This document shows, in pieces, positions 13,983 to 21,975 of a DNA stretch of 22,866 nt. Below the pieces are notes generated by a model. That model was not told the DNA's origin. It saw nothing but the letters and a program-made list of their open reading frames with translations, and did no database searches. The stretch's first letter is position 1. The number at the start of each line of letters is the position of its first letter. The position numbers were made by a program, and so were the translations under genes. Source of the stretch: an uncultured Bacteroidales bacterium (GTDB taxonomy: Bacteria > Bacteroidota > Bacteroidia > Bacteroidales > Bacteroidaceae); NCBI GenBank assembly GCA_937876995.1, contig CALEFD010000046.1, forward strand, positions 1 through 22,866, read 5' to 3'.

Positions 13983-15671
13983 ATGGACAGAATTCTAAAA
14001 CTTGTACCGGGTTGTGATATGAATGCAACCAGTCTGATTAAGATGTACGAGTATAGTTTTAAAAAGTTTTGGGAGCATAAAGCTTTATGCGATTTTCGCG
14101 GAGGTGAAATGACTTATGCCGATCTGGCAACCCAGGTTGCAAAAATCCATTTGCTGCTTAAAAACTCAGGTCTTAAAAAGGGTGATAAAGTTGCTTTGTG
14201 TGGTAAAAACTGCATGGCATGGGGTGCTACCTATTTTGGCGTTCTCACATACGGAGCAATACCTGTTCCAATTTTAAATGACTTTAAACCGGGAAATATT
14301 CATACTATTGTAAATCATGCAGAGGCAAAAATCCTTTTTGTGGGTGACGTGGTTTATGCAGGTATGGTGGCAGAAGAGATGCCAAATATTATGGGTATTA
14401 TTCTTATGAATGATTTCTCTTGTAAGTTCAGTCGTTCAGCTGCTTTGGATAATGCTTTTGCTAATTGGGATGCAGATTTCAACGCGCTCTATCCAAATGG
14501 TTATACTGCAAACGATATCTCTTATGAAGCAGAAGAAGATCCAAACAGTTTGGCAGTACTGAATTATACATCAGGAACTACCAGCGATCCAAAGGGTGTT
14601 ATGATTCCTTATCGTGCTCTGCTTATCAATATGAAATTTGCCTGTGCAAACTTCCCATTGCAGCCGGGACATTCAGTAGTTTCTATTCTTCCTATGGCTC
14701 ACATGTTTGGCTTGGCATTCCAGCTTATGTTTGAAGTACTTTTAGGCTGTAAGGTTTGTTATCTGGTTAAGATGCCTACTCCTAAATTGCTGTTTGATGC
14801 TTTTGCTGAACAGAAACCTACATTGATTATCACAGTACCTCTTATTATAGAGAAGGCAATCAAGTCAAAGGTTATGCCGGTTCTTAGCAAGCCTGTTATG
14901 AAAATTGTAATGGCGATTCCGGGCCTCAATAATATAATAGGTGGAAAAATCAGAAATAAACTGCTTGCAGCATTTGGCGGTAAGGTAGATTCTGTAGTGA
15001 TAGGTGGTGCAGCACTTAATGTAGAGGTGGAAAAAGTTCTCAAAAAAATTAAGTTCCCATATACAGTTGGTTATGGTTCTACTGAATGTGCTCCTCTTAT
15101 TTCATATTGTGACTGGGAAAAATACAAACAGGGTTCTTGCGGTATAGCTTTACCTGATACAATTGTAGATGTATTTAGTTCTGATAAGAGCAAAGAGGCT
15201 GGCGAATTGTTGGTAAAGGGCGATAATGTAATGTTAGGTTACTATAAGAATCCAAATGCAACTCGCGATGTTATAGATCCGGAAGGCTGGTATCATACAG
15301 GTGATATGGGTCTGATCGATAAAAACGGCAATATCTTTATTAAAGGTCGTTGCAAGAATATGATTCTTGGTGCATCAGGTCAGAATATCTATCCTGAAGA
15401 ACTTGAAGATATGATTAACAACTTGCCATACGTAGAAGAATCGTTGGTTGTAGATCGTGGTCATAAGCTGGTAGGATTGGTGCTTCCTGCATACGAAGCA
15501 GGTTGCCAGGATGGTTTGACCGATGAACAGGTTCTTATAGCATTGGAAGAGGGTAGAAAACAGGTTAACGCTCTGCTTCCTGCATATTCACAAATTGCAG
15601 AATTTGAAATTCGTACAGAACCATTTGAACGTACTCCTAAAAAGAGTATCCGCAGATTCTTGTATAAGTAA
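13983..15671 (+). CDS. AMP-forming acyl-CoA synthetase (long-chain fatty acid-CoA ligase-like)
   Basis: A 562-residue member of the ANL adenylating family. It activates a carboxylate with ATP to an acyl-AMP and probably passes it to CoA. Motifs in order: the P-loop-like LNYTSGTTSDPKG at 193-205, GYGSTECAP at 363-371, the hinge GWYHTGDMGLID at 435-446 and the C-terminal lysine region ERTPKKSIRR at 549-558, where the catalytic lysine is expected. It is shorter than classical FadD and resembles the Bacteroidota AMP-dependent ligases annotated as long-chain fatty acid-CoA ligase; chain-length specificity is not readable. The start at 13983 is chosen from the promoter position and the alignment-like N-terminus. 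It is divergent from the LytTR gene and ends at a terminator shared with proC. Confidence 0.9.
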   Translation: MDRILKLVPGCDMNATSLIKMYEYSFKKFWEHKALCDFRGGEMTYADLATQVAKIHLLLKNSGLKKGDKVALCGKNCMAWGATYFGVLTYGAIPVPILNDFKPGNIHTIVNHAEAKILFVGDVVYAGMVAEEMPNIMGIILMNDFSCKFSRSAALDNAFANWDADFNALYPNGYTANDISYEAEEDPNSLAVLNYTSGTTSDPKGVMIPYRALLINMKFACANFPLQPGHSVVSILPMAHMFGLAFQLMFEVLLGCKVCYLVKMPTPKLLFDAFAEQKPTLIITVPLIIEKAIKSKVMPVLSKPVMKIVMAIPGLNNIIGGKIRNKLLAAFGGKVDSVVIGGAALNVEVEKVLKKIKFPYTVGYGSTECAPLISYCDWEKYKQGSCGIALPDTIVDVFSSDKSKEAGELLVKGDNVMLGYYKNPNATRDVIDPEGWYHTGDMGLIDKNGNIFIKGRCKNMILGASGQNIYPEELEDMINNLPYVEESLVVDRGHKLVGLVLPAYEAGCQDGLTDEQVLIALEEGRKQVNALLPAYSQIAEFEIRTEPFERTPKKSIRRFLYK

Positions 15672-15693
15672 TCAAGGTATTTATAAAAATAGC

Positions 15694-15728
15694 GAAAGCC
15701 TCTGGACCGTCACGGTTTTGAGGCTTTC
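15694..15728. terminator. Bidirectional terminator between the ligase gene and proC
   Basis: GAAAGCCTC (15694-15702) and GAGGCTTTC (15720-15728) form a perfect 9-bp stem. An inner ACCGT/ACGGT pair (15706-15716) can cap it. T-rich sequence follows on the plus strand (TTTG) and on the minus strand (TATTTTTA), suiting the two convergent genes. Confidence 0.88.
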
Positions 15729-15756
15729 TTTGTAATAGTATTTAAAGCATTTAGTG

Positions 15757-16548
15757 CTATTTTCCTGCCTTTAAGCCTTTGATAACTGCATTTGTAAATC
15801 CGGCTTCTTCCATTGCGTTCAGTCCTTTAATGGTAATTCCACCCGGTGTGGTAACCTTGTCAATCTCCTGTTCGGGATGTGAATGGTTTGCCATTAGCAG
15901 TTCCGCTGCGCCTTTTATGGTTTGTAAAACTATCTCTTGTGCGTCTTTTGGATAGAAGCCCATTTCAACTCCACCCTCTACGCAAGCGCGGATATAACGG
16001 AAAACGTAAGCTATTCCGCAGGATGAAAGAGCTGTGCCTGCCACCATCTGTTTCTCCTCTACCTGTTTTGCCAAACCAAGTTTGCCAAATATATTCTGTA
16101 CGCACTCTGTCTGTACGGCAGTTGCATTCTGTGTAGTGTATAAAAATACTCCTTCTCCCACCTCTACAGCAATATTAGGGATTAGATATATAATTCCGGG
16201 AACAGATTCATCGTCTTTTTTGAATAGTTCACTCAATTTATCTGTGCCAATTCCTGCTGCTATGGAAATTATCATCTGTTTGTTGTAGTCTAAAACCTCT
16301 TTAACTTCGTCTATAGCCAATGGTAGAATCCAGGGTTTTACTGCAAACAAAACAATATCGGCGTCTTTGACAGCCTCTATATTATCGGTTGTGGTGTATG
16401 CTCCCGGAATGGCTGTGCTTATGCTTTCAAGAATTGCAGCCGATTTATCTGCACAAACAATGTCGGCAGCTTGGAAAACCGATGCATTGTACAAACCTTT
16501 TGCTATTGCGCCTCCCATATTGCCGGCGCCTATAATTGTAATCTTCAT
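15757..16548 (-). CDS. proC: Pyrroline-5-carboxylate reductase
   Basis: A 263-residue enzyme for the last step of proline synthesis, reducing 1-pyrroline-5-carboxylate with NAD(P)H. The Rossmann nucleotide-binding start MKITIIGAGNMGGAIAKGL and the C-terminal signature GTALSSCGIAYVFRYIRACVEGGVEMGF with TTPGGITIKGLNAMEEAGF are typical, and length is normal for the family. It is a single gene, convergent with the acyl-CoA ligase. A weak promoter-like TATCTTCG on the minus strand (16574-16581) lies 26 nt upstream but misses the consensus by one base. Confidence 0.96.
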   Translation of the reverse strand: MKITIIGAGNMGGAIAKGLYNASVFQAADIVCADKSAAILESISTAIPGAYTTTDNIEAVKDADIVLFAVKPWILPLAIDEVKEVLDYNKQMIISIAAGIGTDKLSELFKKDDESVPGIIYLIPNIAVEVGEGVFLYTTQNATAVQTECVQNIFGKLGLAKQVEEKQMVAGTALSSCGIAYVFRYIRACVEGGVEMGFYPKDAQEIVLQTIKGAAELLMANHSHPEQEIDKVTTPGGITIKGLNAMEEAGFTNAVIKGLKAGK

Positions 16549-16737
16549 AATGTATTACTTTTGTTACTCTGCGCGAAGATAGTGCTTTTATTTTTTATCT
16601 ATTCGTTGCATCGGCTTTATTTCATCTTTTTGTGCTGTTTTGTGTATGAAAAATCTTTAATTATTCATTATTGAAATAAATTGTAGTTAATAGATGTTTT
16701 TTATCAACAATAAGCAAATTATGTGCGGTTTTTGAGG

Positions 16738-16745
16738 TATATTTG
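16738..16745 (+). promoter_or_regulatory. -7 element of the oad-glutamine synthetase operon
   Basis: TATATTTG matches TAnnTTTG; transcription would start near 16752, leaving a 5' leader of about 50 nt before oadG. The rest of the spacer 16549-16801 is AT-rich and I see nothing else in it. Confidence 0.6.
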
Positions 16746-16801
16746 TAGTGACTTTTAAAATGGGGTAGATTGGTCTTATTGAAAATAATTAACTCAAAAA
16801 T

Positions 16802-17056
16802 ATGGAAGAAAATTTAGTATTGGGATTGAAATTGCTTGTAGTTGGTATGTTGACAGTATGTCTCATTCTCTACATAGTTATTTTGTTGGGAAAAGGACTG
16901 ATTGCTTTTGCAAACAAGTTCCCGGAAGTAAAGGAGGAACCAAAGCAACGAGCAGTAGTACAAGAGGTTGATGGTAAAACAAAGGGAATCATAGAGGCTG
17001 CAGTGGCTCAGATTACCGGAGGCAAAGGTCGTGTAACAAGTATTAAGAAGGTGTAA
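16802..17056 (+). CDS. oadG: OadG-family sodium pump decarboxylase gamma subunit
   Basis: An 84-residue membrane protein with one N-terminal transmembrane helix (about 8-31, LKLLVVGMLTVCLILYIVILLG) and a charged cytoplasmic tail, as in the gamma subunits of sodium-translocating decarboxylases that tether the alpha subunit to the beta channel. The tail ends in IEAAVAQITGGKGRVTSIKKV, matching the C-terminal segment seen in Bacteroidota OadG proteins. First gene of the operon, 12 nt before oadA. Identity rests mostly on topology and position. Confidence 0.85.
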   Translation: MEENLVLGLKLLVVGMLTVCLILYIVILLGKGLIAFANKFPEVKEEPKQRAVVQEVDGKTKGIIEAAVAQITGGKGRVTSIKKV

Positions 17057-17068
17057 ATTAATTTAGAT

Positions 17069-18907
17069 ATGAGAGAAATTAAATTCAGCCTCGTGTTCCG
17101 TGACATGTGGCAATCAGCAGGAAAGTATGTTCCTCGTGTAGATCAGTTGGCAGCAATAGCACCCCACATTATTGAAATGGGTTGCTTTGCACGTGTTGAA
17201 ACAAATGGTGGTGGTTTTGAACAGGTAAATCTTCTCTTCGGAGAAAATCCAAATAAAGCAGTCAGAGAGTGGACTAAGCCTTTTAATGAAGCAGGTATTC
17301 AGACTCACATGCTTGACAGAGGTCTGAACGGTATCAGAATGAGTCCGGTTCCTGCCGATGTAAGAAAGTTATTCTACAAAGTTAAGAAGGCTCAGGGTAC
17401 AGATATTACCAGAACATTCTGTGGCTTGAACGATGTTCGTAACATAGCTCCATCTATTGGCTATGCAAAAGAGGCAGGAATGATATCACAGTGCTCTTTG
17501 TGTATTACCTATTCACCTATTCACACTGTAGATTACTATGTGAATATGGCGAAACAGCTTATAGAACTTGGTGCCGATGAAATCTGCTTGAAGGATATGG
17601 CAGGTATTGGTCGCCCTGTATCATTGGGTAAGATAGTAGAGGGTATCAAGAAAATTAAGAATATCCCTATTCAGTATCATAGCCATGCAGGTCCGGGCTT
17701 CTCTATGGCTTCTATTCTGGAAGTTTGTGAAGCAGGTTGCGACTATGTTGATGTTGGTATGGAACCACTCTCATGGGGTACAGGTCATGCAGATGTACTA
17801 AGCGTACAGGCTATGCTTAAAGATGCAGGTTTCAAAGTACCTGAAATTAATATGGCTGCATATATGAAATGCCGTACTATGATTCAGGAGATGATGGACG
17901 ATTTCTTAGGTTATTACATTCCTGATAGAAACCGTTATATGAATTCACTGCTTATTGCTCCGGGACTTCCAGGCGGTATGATGGGTTCACTTATGACAGA
18001 CCTTGAAACCAATTTAGAGGGTTTGAACCGTTATAAAGCAAAGAACAATCAGCCTCTTATTACTCAGGATGAACTGCTTATAAAGTTGTTTGACGAAGTT
18101 ACATACGTTTGGCCAAAGGTAGGTTATCCTTGCTTGGTAACTCCATTCAGCCAGTATGTTAAGAACCTTGCTCTGATGAATGTTATTCAGATGGAGAAGG
18201 GTAAAGAGCGCTGGAGTATGATTGCCGATGATATCTGGGATATGATTCTTGGTAAGTCAGGTCAGCTTCCAGGTGAAGTTGCTCCTGAAATCAAGGAATT
18301 GGCAAAAGCGCAGGGTAGAGAATTTGTAACTGAAGACCCACAGGCTAACTATCCTGATGCACTTGACTTGTATCGTGAAAAGATGCAGCAGAATGGTTGG
18401 GAAACAGGTCAGGACGACGAAGAACTGTTTGAATATGCTATGCATCCATCACAGTACGAAGCTTACAAGAGTGGTAAGGCAAAGGCCGATTTCGAAGCAG
18501 ATCTTGCAAAACGTAAGGCAGAAAAGAATGCACCTAAGGGCGCAGCTCAGCCGGAAGTTCTTACTCTGACAGTAAACGGTGAAACATATAAAGTTAATGT
18601 TGCTTACGGCGATGCTCCTGCGCCTGCAGCTCAGCAGGCTGCTCAGAGTGCAGCTCCTGTAGCATCATCGGGTGCAGCAAACGAAGTTCTTTCACCACTT
18701 GAAGGTAAGTTCTTCCTTACAAAAGCTGCCGGCGATCCTGCTATCAAAGTAGGCGATATGGTAAACGAAGGCGATGTTATCTGCTACATTGAGGCTATGA
18801 AGACCTACAATGCTGTTCGTTCAGAATTTTCGGGTAAAGTACTTGAAATCTGTATGAACCCCGGCGATAACGTATTTGAAGATGATGTCTTGATTAAGAT
18901 TGGATAA
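17069..18907 (+). CDS. oadA: Biotin-dependent decarboxylase/carboxyltransferase alpha subunit (OadA-like)
   Basis: A 612-residue subunit with an N-terminal carboxyltransferase TIM barrel (HMGL-like, 1-290), a conserved PYC/OadA middle domain (about 300-470), an Ala/Pro/Gln-rich flexible linker (about 515-545) and a C-terminal biotinyl domain (about 545-612). Metal and catalytic residues are visible: Asp12 in FRDMWQS, Lys175 in EICLKDMAG, and His204/His206 in YHSHAG. The biotin lysine is Lys578 in EAMKTYN, 34 residues from the end. It should move CO2 from the substrate to biotin for decarboxylation by the beta subunit. The barrel differs from Klebsiella-type OadA (FRDMWQS rather than LRDAHQS), so oxaloacetate is the likely but unproven substrate; a role with methylmalonyl-CoA is an alternative. 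OadB starts 2 nt after the stop. Confidence 0.92.
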   Translation: MREIKFSLVFRDMWQSAGKYVPRVDQLAAIAPHIIEMGCFARVETNGGGFEQVNLLFGENPNKAVREWTKPFNEAGIQTHMLDRGLNGIRMSPVPADVRKLFYKVKKAQGTDITRTFCGLNDVRNIAPSIGYAKEAGMISQCSLCITYSPIHTVDYYVNMAKQLIELGADEICLKDMAGIGRPVSLGKIVEGIKKIKNIPIQYHSHAGPGFSMASILEVCEAGCDYVDVGMEPLSWGTGHADVLSVQAMLKDAGFKVPEINMAAYMKCRTMIQEMMDDFLGYYIPDRNRYMNSLLIAPGLPGGMMGSLMTDLETNLEGLNRYKAKNNQPLITQDELLIKLFDEVTYVWPKVGYPCLVTPFSQYVKNLALMNVIQMEKGKERWSMIADDIWDMILGKSGQLPGEVAPEIKELAKAQGREFVTEDPQANYPDALDLYREKMQQNGWETGQDDEELFEYAMHPSQYEAYKSGKAKADFEADLAKRKAEKNAPKGAAQPEVLTLTVNGETYKVNVAYGDAPAPAAQQAAQSAAPVASSGAANEVLSPLEGKFFLTKAAGDPAIKVGDMVNEGDVICYIEAMKTYNAVRSEFSGKVLEICMNPGDNVFEDDVLIKIG

Positions 18908-18909
18908 TT

Positions 18910-20145
18910 ATGAAAGAGACACTTTTAGAACTATATGAAATGACAGCCATCAGCAATATAGTTGCTGAACCGGGTTTCATTATAATGTATCTTTTGGCAT
19001 TTGTACTACTCTATCTTGGAATCAGAAAGCATTACGAACCGCTTCTGCTTATTCCTATAGCATTCGGTGTGCTTTTGGCAAACTTCCCGGGTGGTGAAAT
19101 GGGTGTTATTCAGGCCGATGAAAATGGTATGGTAATGGTTAATGGTGTGTTGAAGAATATCTACGATATGCCTTTGCACGACATTGCTCACGAACTTGGT
19201 TTGATGAACTTCCTGTACTATGGACTTATTAAAACAGGTTTCCTGCCACCTGTAATCTTTATGGGTGTTGGTGCAATGACCGACTTTGGTCCAATGATTC
19301 GTAACCTGCGTCTCTCTATCTTTGGTGCTGCTGCCCAGTTGGGTATTTTTGCAGTATTCTTTGGTGCATTGTTCTTAGGATTTACACCTCAGGAGGCTGG
19401 TTCATTAGGAATTATTGGTGGTGCCGATGGTCCTACATCAATCTTTACTACTATTAAATTGGCTCCACATCTTTTAGGTCCTATTGCAATTGCAGCATAT
19501 TCATATATGGCTTTGGTACCTGTAATTATTCCAATGGTTGTAAAACTATGGTGTAGTGAAGCAGAACTGAAAATCAATATGAAAGAGCAGGAAAAGTTAG
19601 CAGGCAAACCAATTGAAATCAAAAATATGCGCCTTCTTAAGATTCTTTTCCCAATAGCAGTAACTACTGTGGTTGCCATATTGGTTCCAACAGCAGTTCC
19701 ATTGGTAGGTATGCTTATGTTTGGTAACTTGATTAAAGAGATTGGTGCCGATACATCACGCTTGTTCGATGCTGCCAGCAATAGCATAATGAATGCTGCA
19801 ACAGTATTCTTAGGACTTTGCGTAGGTGCAACAATGACTGTTGATGCATTCCTCAACTGGAGTACAATTGGTATTTTGGCAGGTGGTTTCTTGGCATTCT
19901 GTTTATCTATTTCAGGTGGTATCTGGTTGGTGAAACTATTCAATATGTTCAGCAAACAGAAAATCAATCCTTTGGTGGGTGCAACAGGTTTGAGCGCTGT
20001 GCCTATGGCATCGCGTGTAGCTAACGAGATTGCGCTTAAATATGATAAAAAGAACTTTGTATTGAACTATTGTATGGCAAGTAATATATCAGGTGTTATC
20101 GGTTCTGCTGTTGCTGCCGGTATTCTGATAGCCTTCCTTTCATAA
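18910..20145 (+). CDS. oadB: Sodium-translocating decarboxylase beta subunit
   Basis: A 411-residue polytopic membrane protein that decarboxylates carboxybiotin and exports sodium ions. Visible family motifs: GVLLANFPGG near residues 53-62, FMGVGAMTDFGPMIRN (about 117-132, with the sodium-site aspartate), GIIGGADGPTSIFTT (about 168-182), a central hydrophilic loop (about 215-245), and near the C-terminus NPLVGATGLSAVPMASRVAN followed by NISGVIGSAVAAG. Length is normal for OadB, MmdB and GcdB, which are too alike to separate by eye. It is nearly contiguous with oadA (2 nt) and 18 nt before the glutamine synthetase gene. Confidence 0.95.
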   Translation: MKETLLELYEMTAISNIVAEPGFIIMYLLAFVLLYLGIRKHYEPLLLIPIAFGVLLANFPGGEMGVIQADENGMVMVNGVLKNIYDMPLHDIAHELGLMNFLYYGLIKTGFLPPVIFMGVGAMTDFGPMIRNLRLSIFGAAAQLGIFAVFFGALFLGFTPQEAGSLGIIGGADGPTSIFTTIKLAPHLLGPIAIAAYSYMALVPVIIPMVVKLWCSEAELKINMKEQEKLAGKPIEIKNMRLLKILFPIAVTTVVAILVPTAVPLVGMLMFGNLIKEIGADTSRLFDAASNSIMNAATVFLGLCVGATMTVDAFLNWSTIGILAGGFLAFCLSISGGIWLVKLFNMFSKQKINPLVGATGLSAVPMASRVANEIALKYDKKNFVLNYCMASNISGVIGSAVAAGILIAFLS

Positions 20146-20163
20146 CATTAATTAAGGTATAGT

Positions 20164-21666
20164 ATGGACAAGAGTATAGAAATGTCGCCAAATAAGTTGG
20201 TTAAGTATTTGAAAAAACCGGCATCAGAGTTTACCAGAGCAGATATTGTAAAGTACTGTCAGGAAAATAGTATTGAATTCATCAATCTGCACTATTGCGG
20301 TTGGGATGGAAAACTAAAGTCTCTGAATTTTGTTATAAACAGTTTAGAACATTTAGAAAATATCTTGGCTGCAGGTGAACGTGTTGATGGTTCAAGTCTG
20401 TTTCCTTTTGTAGAAGCAGGTAAGAGTGATCTATATGTGTTGCCACGTTACAAAACAGCATTCGTAAATCCATTTACCGATGTTCCTACTGTGGATTTGC
20501 TCTGCTCATTCTTTGACAGAGAGGGCGAACCATTTGAAAGCAGCCCGCAGTATATTCTGCATAAGGCTCATACAGAGTTCAAAGAGGTTACCGGTCTTAC
20601 TATGGAGGCTATGGGTGAATTGGAGTATTACATCATAGCCGACGATGAAGAGATGTATGCTACACCGGACCAGAAAGGTTATCATGAAAGTGCCCCATTC
20701 AATAAGTTTGCCGATTTGCGTAATGAAGCAATGCGTTTGATTGCTCAATGTGGCGGACTAATTAAGTATGGCCATTCAGAGGTTGGTAATTTCTCTCAGA
20801 ATGGCAAAATATATGAACAGAACGAAATAGAATTCCAACCAACCGATATAGAAGATGCTGCAGACCAGTTGGTTGTAGCCAAATGGGTAATGCGACAGTT
20901 GGCATATCAGTATGGTGTAACATTAACTTTTGCTCCAAAAATTACAGTAGGAAAGGCCGGATCGGGTATGCATGTACATTGCAAATTCTCAAAGAACGGA
21001 CAATCAATGATGACCAATAACGGAGAATTGACAGACGAATGTCGTAAGGCAATAGCCGGTTACATGATAGCAGGCACTTCGCTTCCTGCATTCGGTAATC
21101 CGCATCCACTTTCATTTATGCGTCTTGTACCACATCAGGAGGCTCCAACATCACTCTGTTGGTCATTCTCAAACCGCAGTGCGTTGGTTAGAGTCCCATT
21201 AGGTTGGTTAAAGAAAATGGATATGGCTGCAAAGTGCAATCCTTTAGAGAAGGCTTCTGATAAAGATTTTAGCGATAAACAGACATTTGAATGGCGTGCT
21301 TCCGATGGTTTTGCAGATACATATCTGTTACTTGCTGCTTTGTGTTGTGCAGCACGTCACGGATTTGAAATTCCAAACGGACTGGAGGTTGCAGAAAAGA
21401 CATACGTTGGTTTAGGTGTTAACATTCACGATGAAAAGAACAAATCTGTTCAGGAATCTCTGGAACAGCTTCCGGGATGTTGTGTAGAAGCAGCTCAGGA
21501 ACTTGCAAAAGATAGAGAGATCTATACCTCCCGTGGTGTCTTCTCTGATAACATTGTGGATTATATGATTAAGTATCTTACTGCATTCCAGGATGAGACT
21601 TTGCGTCAGCAGTTAGATAATAAATCATTGCTTAAGTTAGTTGAAGAGTGTATTCACTTAGGATAA
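20164..21666 (+). CDS. glnA: Glutamine synthetase, type-I-like, without adenylylation motif
   Basis: A 500-residue glutamine synthetase catalytic-fold protein, unrelated in layout to the GSIII upstream. Active-site landmarks: VDGSSLFPF (74-82, the Asp of the ammonium site), GELEYY (151-156), NEIEF (220-224), GSGMHVH (266-272), VPHQEAPTS with the flap glutamate at 326, NRSALVRVPLGW (337-348) and FEWRASDG (375-382). The standard type-I adenylylation motif NLYDLP is absent; that region reads KTYVGLGVN instead. The canonical GEAGQHE block is replaced by GNFSQNGKIYEQNE. It may be a true second glutamine synthetase or a related ligase such as a gamma-glutamylpolyamine-type enzyme; the intact ammonium-site residues favour the former. 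It is co-transcribed with oadGAB and followed by a strong terminator. Confidence 0.88.
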   Translation: MDKSIEMSPNKLVKYLKKPASEFTRADIVKYCQENSIEFINLHYCGWDGKLKSLNFVINSLEHLENILAAGERVDGSSLFPFVEAGKSDLYVLPRYKTAFVNPFTDVPTVDLLCSFFDREGEPFESSPQYILHKAHTEFKEVTGLTMEAMGELEYYIIADDEEMYATPDQKGYHESAPFNKFADLRNEAMRLIAQCGGLIKYGHSEVGNFSQNGKIYEQNEIEFQPTDIEDAADQLVVAKWVMRQLAYQYGVTLTFAPKITVGKAGSGMHVHCKFSKNGQSMMTNNGELTDECRKAIAGYMIAGTSLPAFGNPHPLSFMRLVPHQEAPTSLCWSFSNRSALVRVPLGWLKKMDMAAKCNPLEKASDKDFSDKQTFEWRASDGFADTYLLLAALCCAARHGFEIPNGLEVAEKTYVGLGVNIHDEKNKSVQESLEQLPGCCVEAAQELAKDREIYTSRGVFSDNIVDYMIKYLTAFQDETLRQQLDNKSLLKLVEECIHLG

Positions 21667-21694
21667 TAAAATTTTCATAACATTTGTTTGTTAA

Positions 21695-21715
21695 CTTGTA
21701 CATTTTATGTGCAAG
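21695..21715 (+). other. Stem-loop in the 3' UTR of the glutamine synthetase
   Basis: CTTGTAC (21695-21701) pairs with GTGCAAG (21709-21715), one G-U pair, around a 7-nt loop. It has no T-run and lies just before the true terminator, so it may protect the mRNA end. Confidence 0.5.
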
Positions 21716-21720
21716 TGGGG

Positions 21721-21757
21721 TAATAGGATGACGTGAGTCATCCTATTATTTTTTTTC
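21721..21757 (+). terminator. Intrinsic terminator of the oad-glutamine synthetase operon
   Basis: TAATAGGATGAC (21721-21732) and GTCATCCTATTA (21737-21748) form a perfect 12-bp stem with a GTGA loop, followed by a long T-run. The stem is strong and ends 55-82 nt after the stop codon. Confidence 0.95.
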
Positions 21758-21841
21758 TGTTACTCTCAGTTAGCTATGTTATAGATGTGTGGGATGATTT
21801 TTTTTTAGGGAGGGGGAGCTAGTGTTGGTAGTGTAAAAAAG

Positions 21842-21869
21842 AAAGCGACCAACTTTTGTTGATCGCTTT
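21842..21869 (-). terminator. Intrinsic terminator after tRNA-Tyr
   Basis: On the minus strand a 12-bp stem with one G-U pair (21869-21858 with 21853-21842) encloses an AAAA loop and is followed by C then TTTTTT. It ends the TPR/tRNA-Tyr transcript 8 nt after the tRNA. Confidence 0.92.
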
Positions 21870-21876
21870 TCTGTTG

Positions 21877-21959
21877 TGGGTGAAGATGGATTCGAACCAC
21901 CGAAGTCGAAAGACAGCAGATTTACAGTCTGCCCCATTTGGCCACTCTGGAATTCACCC
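21877..21959 (-). tRNA. tRNA-Tyr (anticodon GTA)
   Basis: An 83-nt class II tRNA. The acceptor stem GGGTGAA (21959-21953) pairs with TTCACCC (21884-21878) and the discriminator base is A. The anticodon loop CTGTAAA gives anticodon GTA. A long variable arm and a T-arm with GGTTCGAATCC are present. The 3' CCA is not encoded. It lies 16 nt downstream of the TPR gene on the same strand. Confidence 0.97.
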
Positions 21960-21975
21960 TAAAAACGCATTGTTC

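Noticed and set aside
19389..19967. 192-codon minus-strand ORF inside oadB
   Set aside because: Antisense to conserved membrane-protein sequence; composition is that of a reversed hydrophobic gene.
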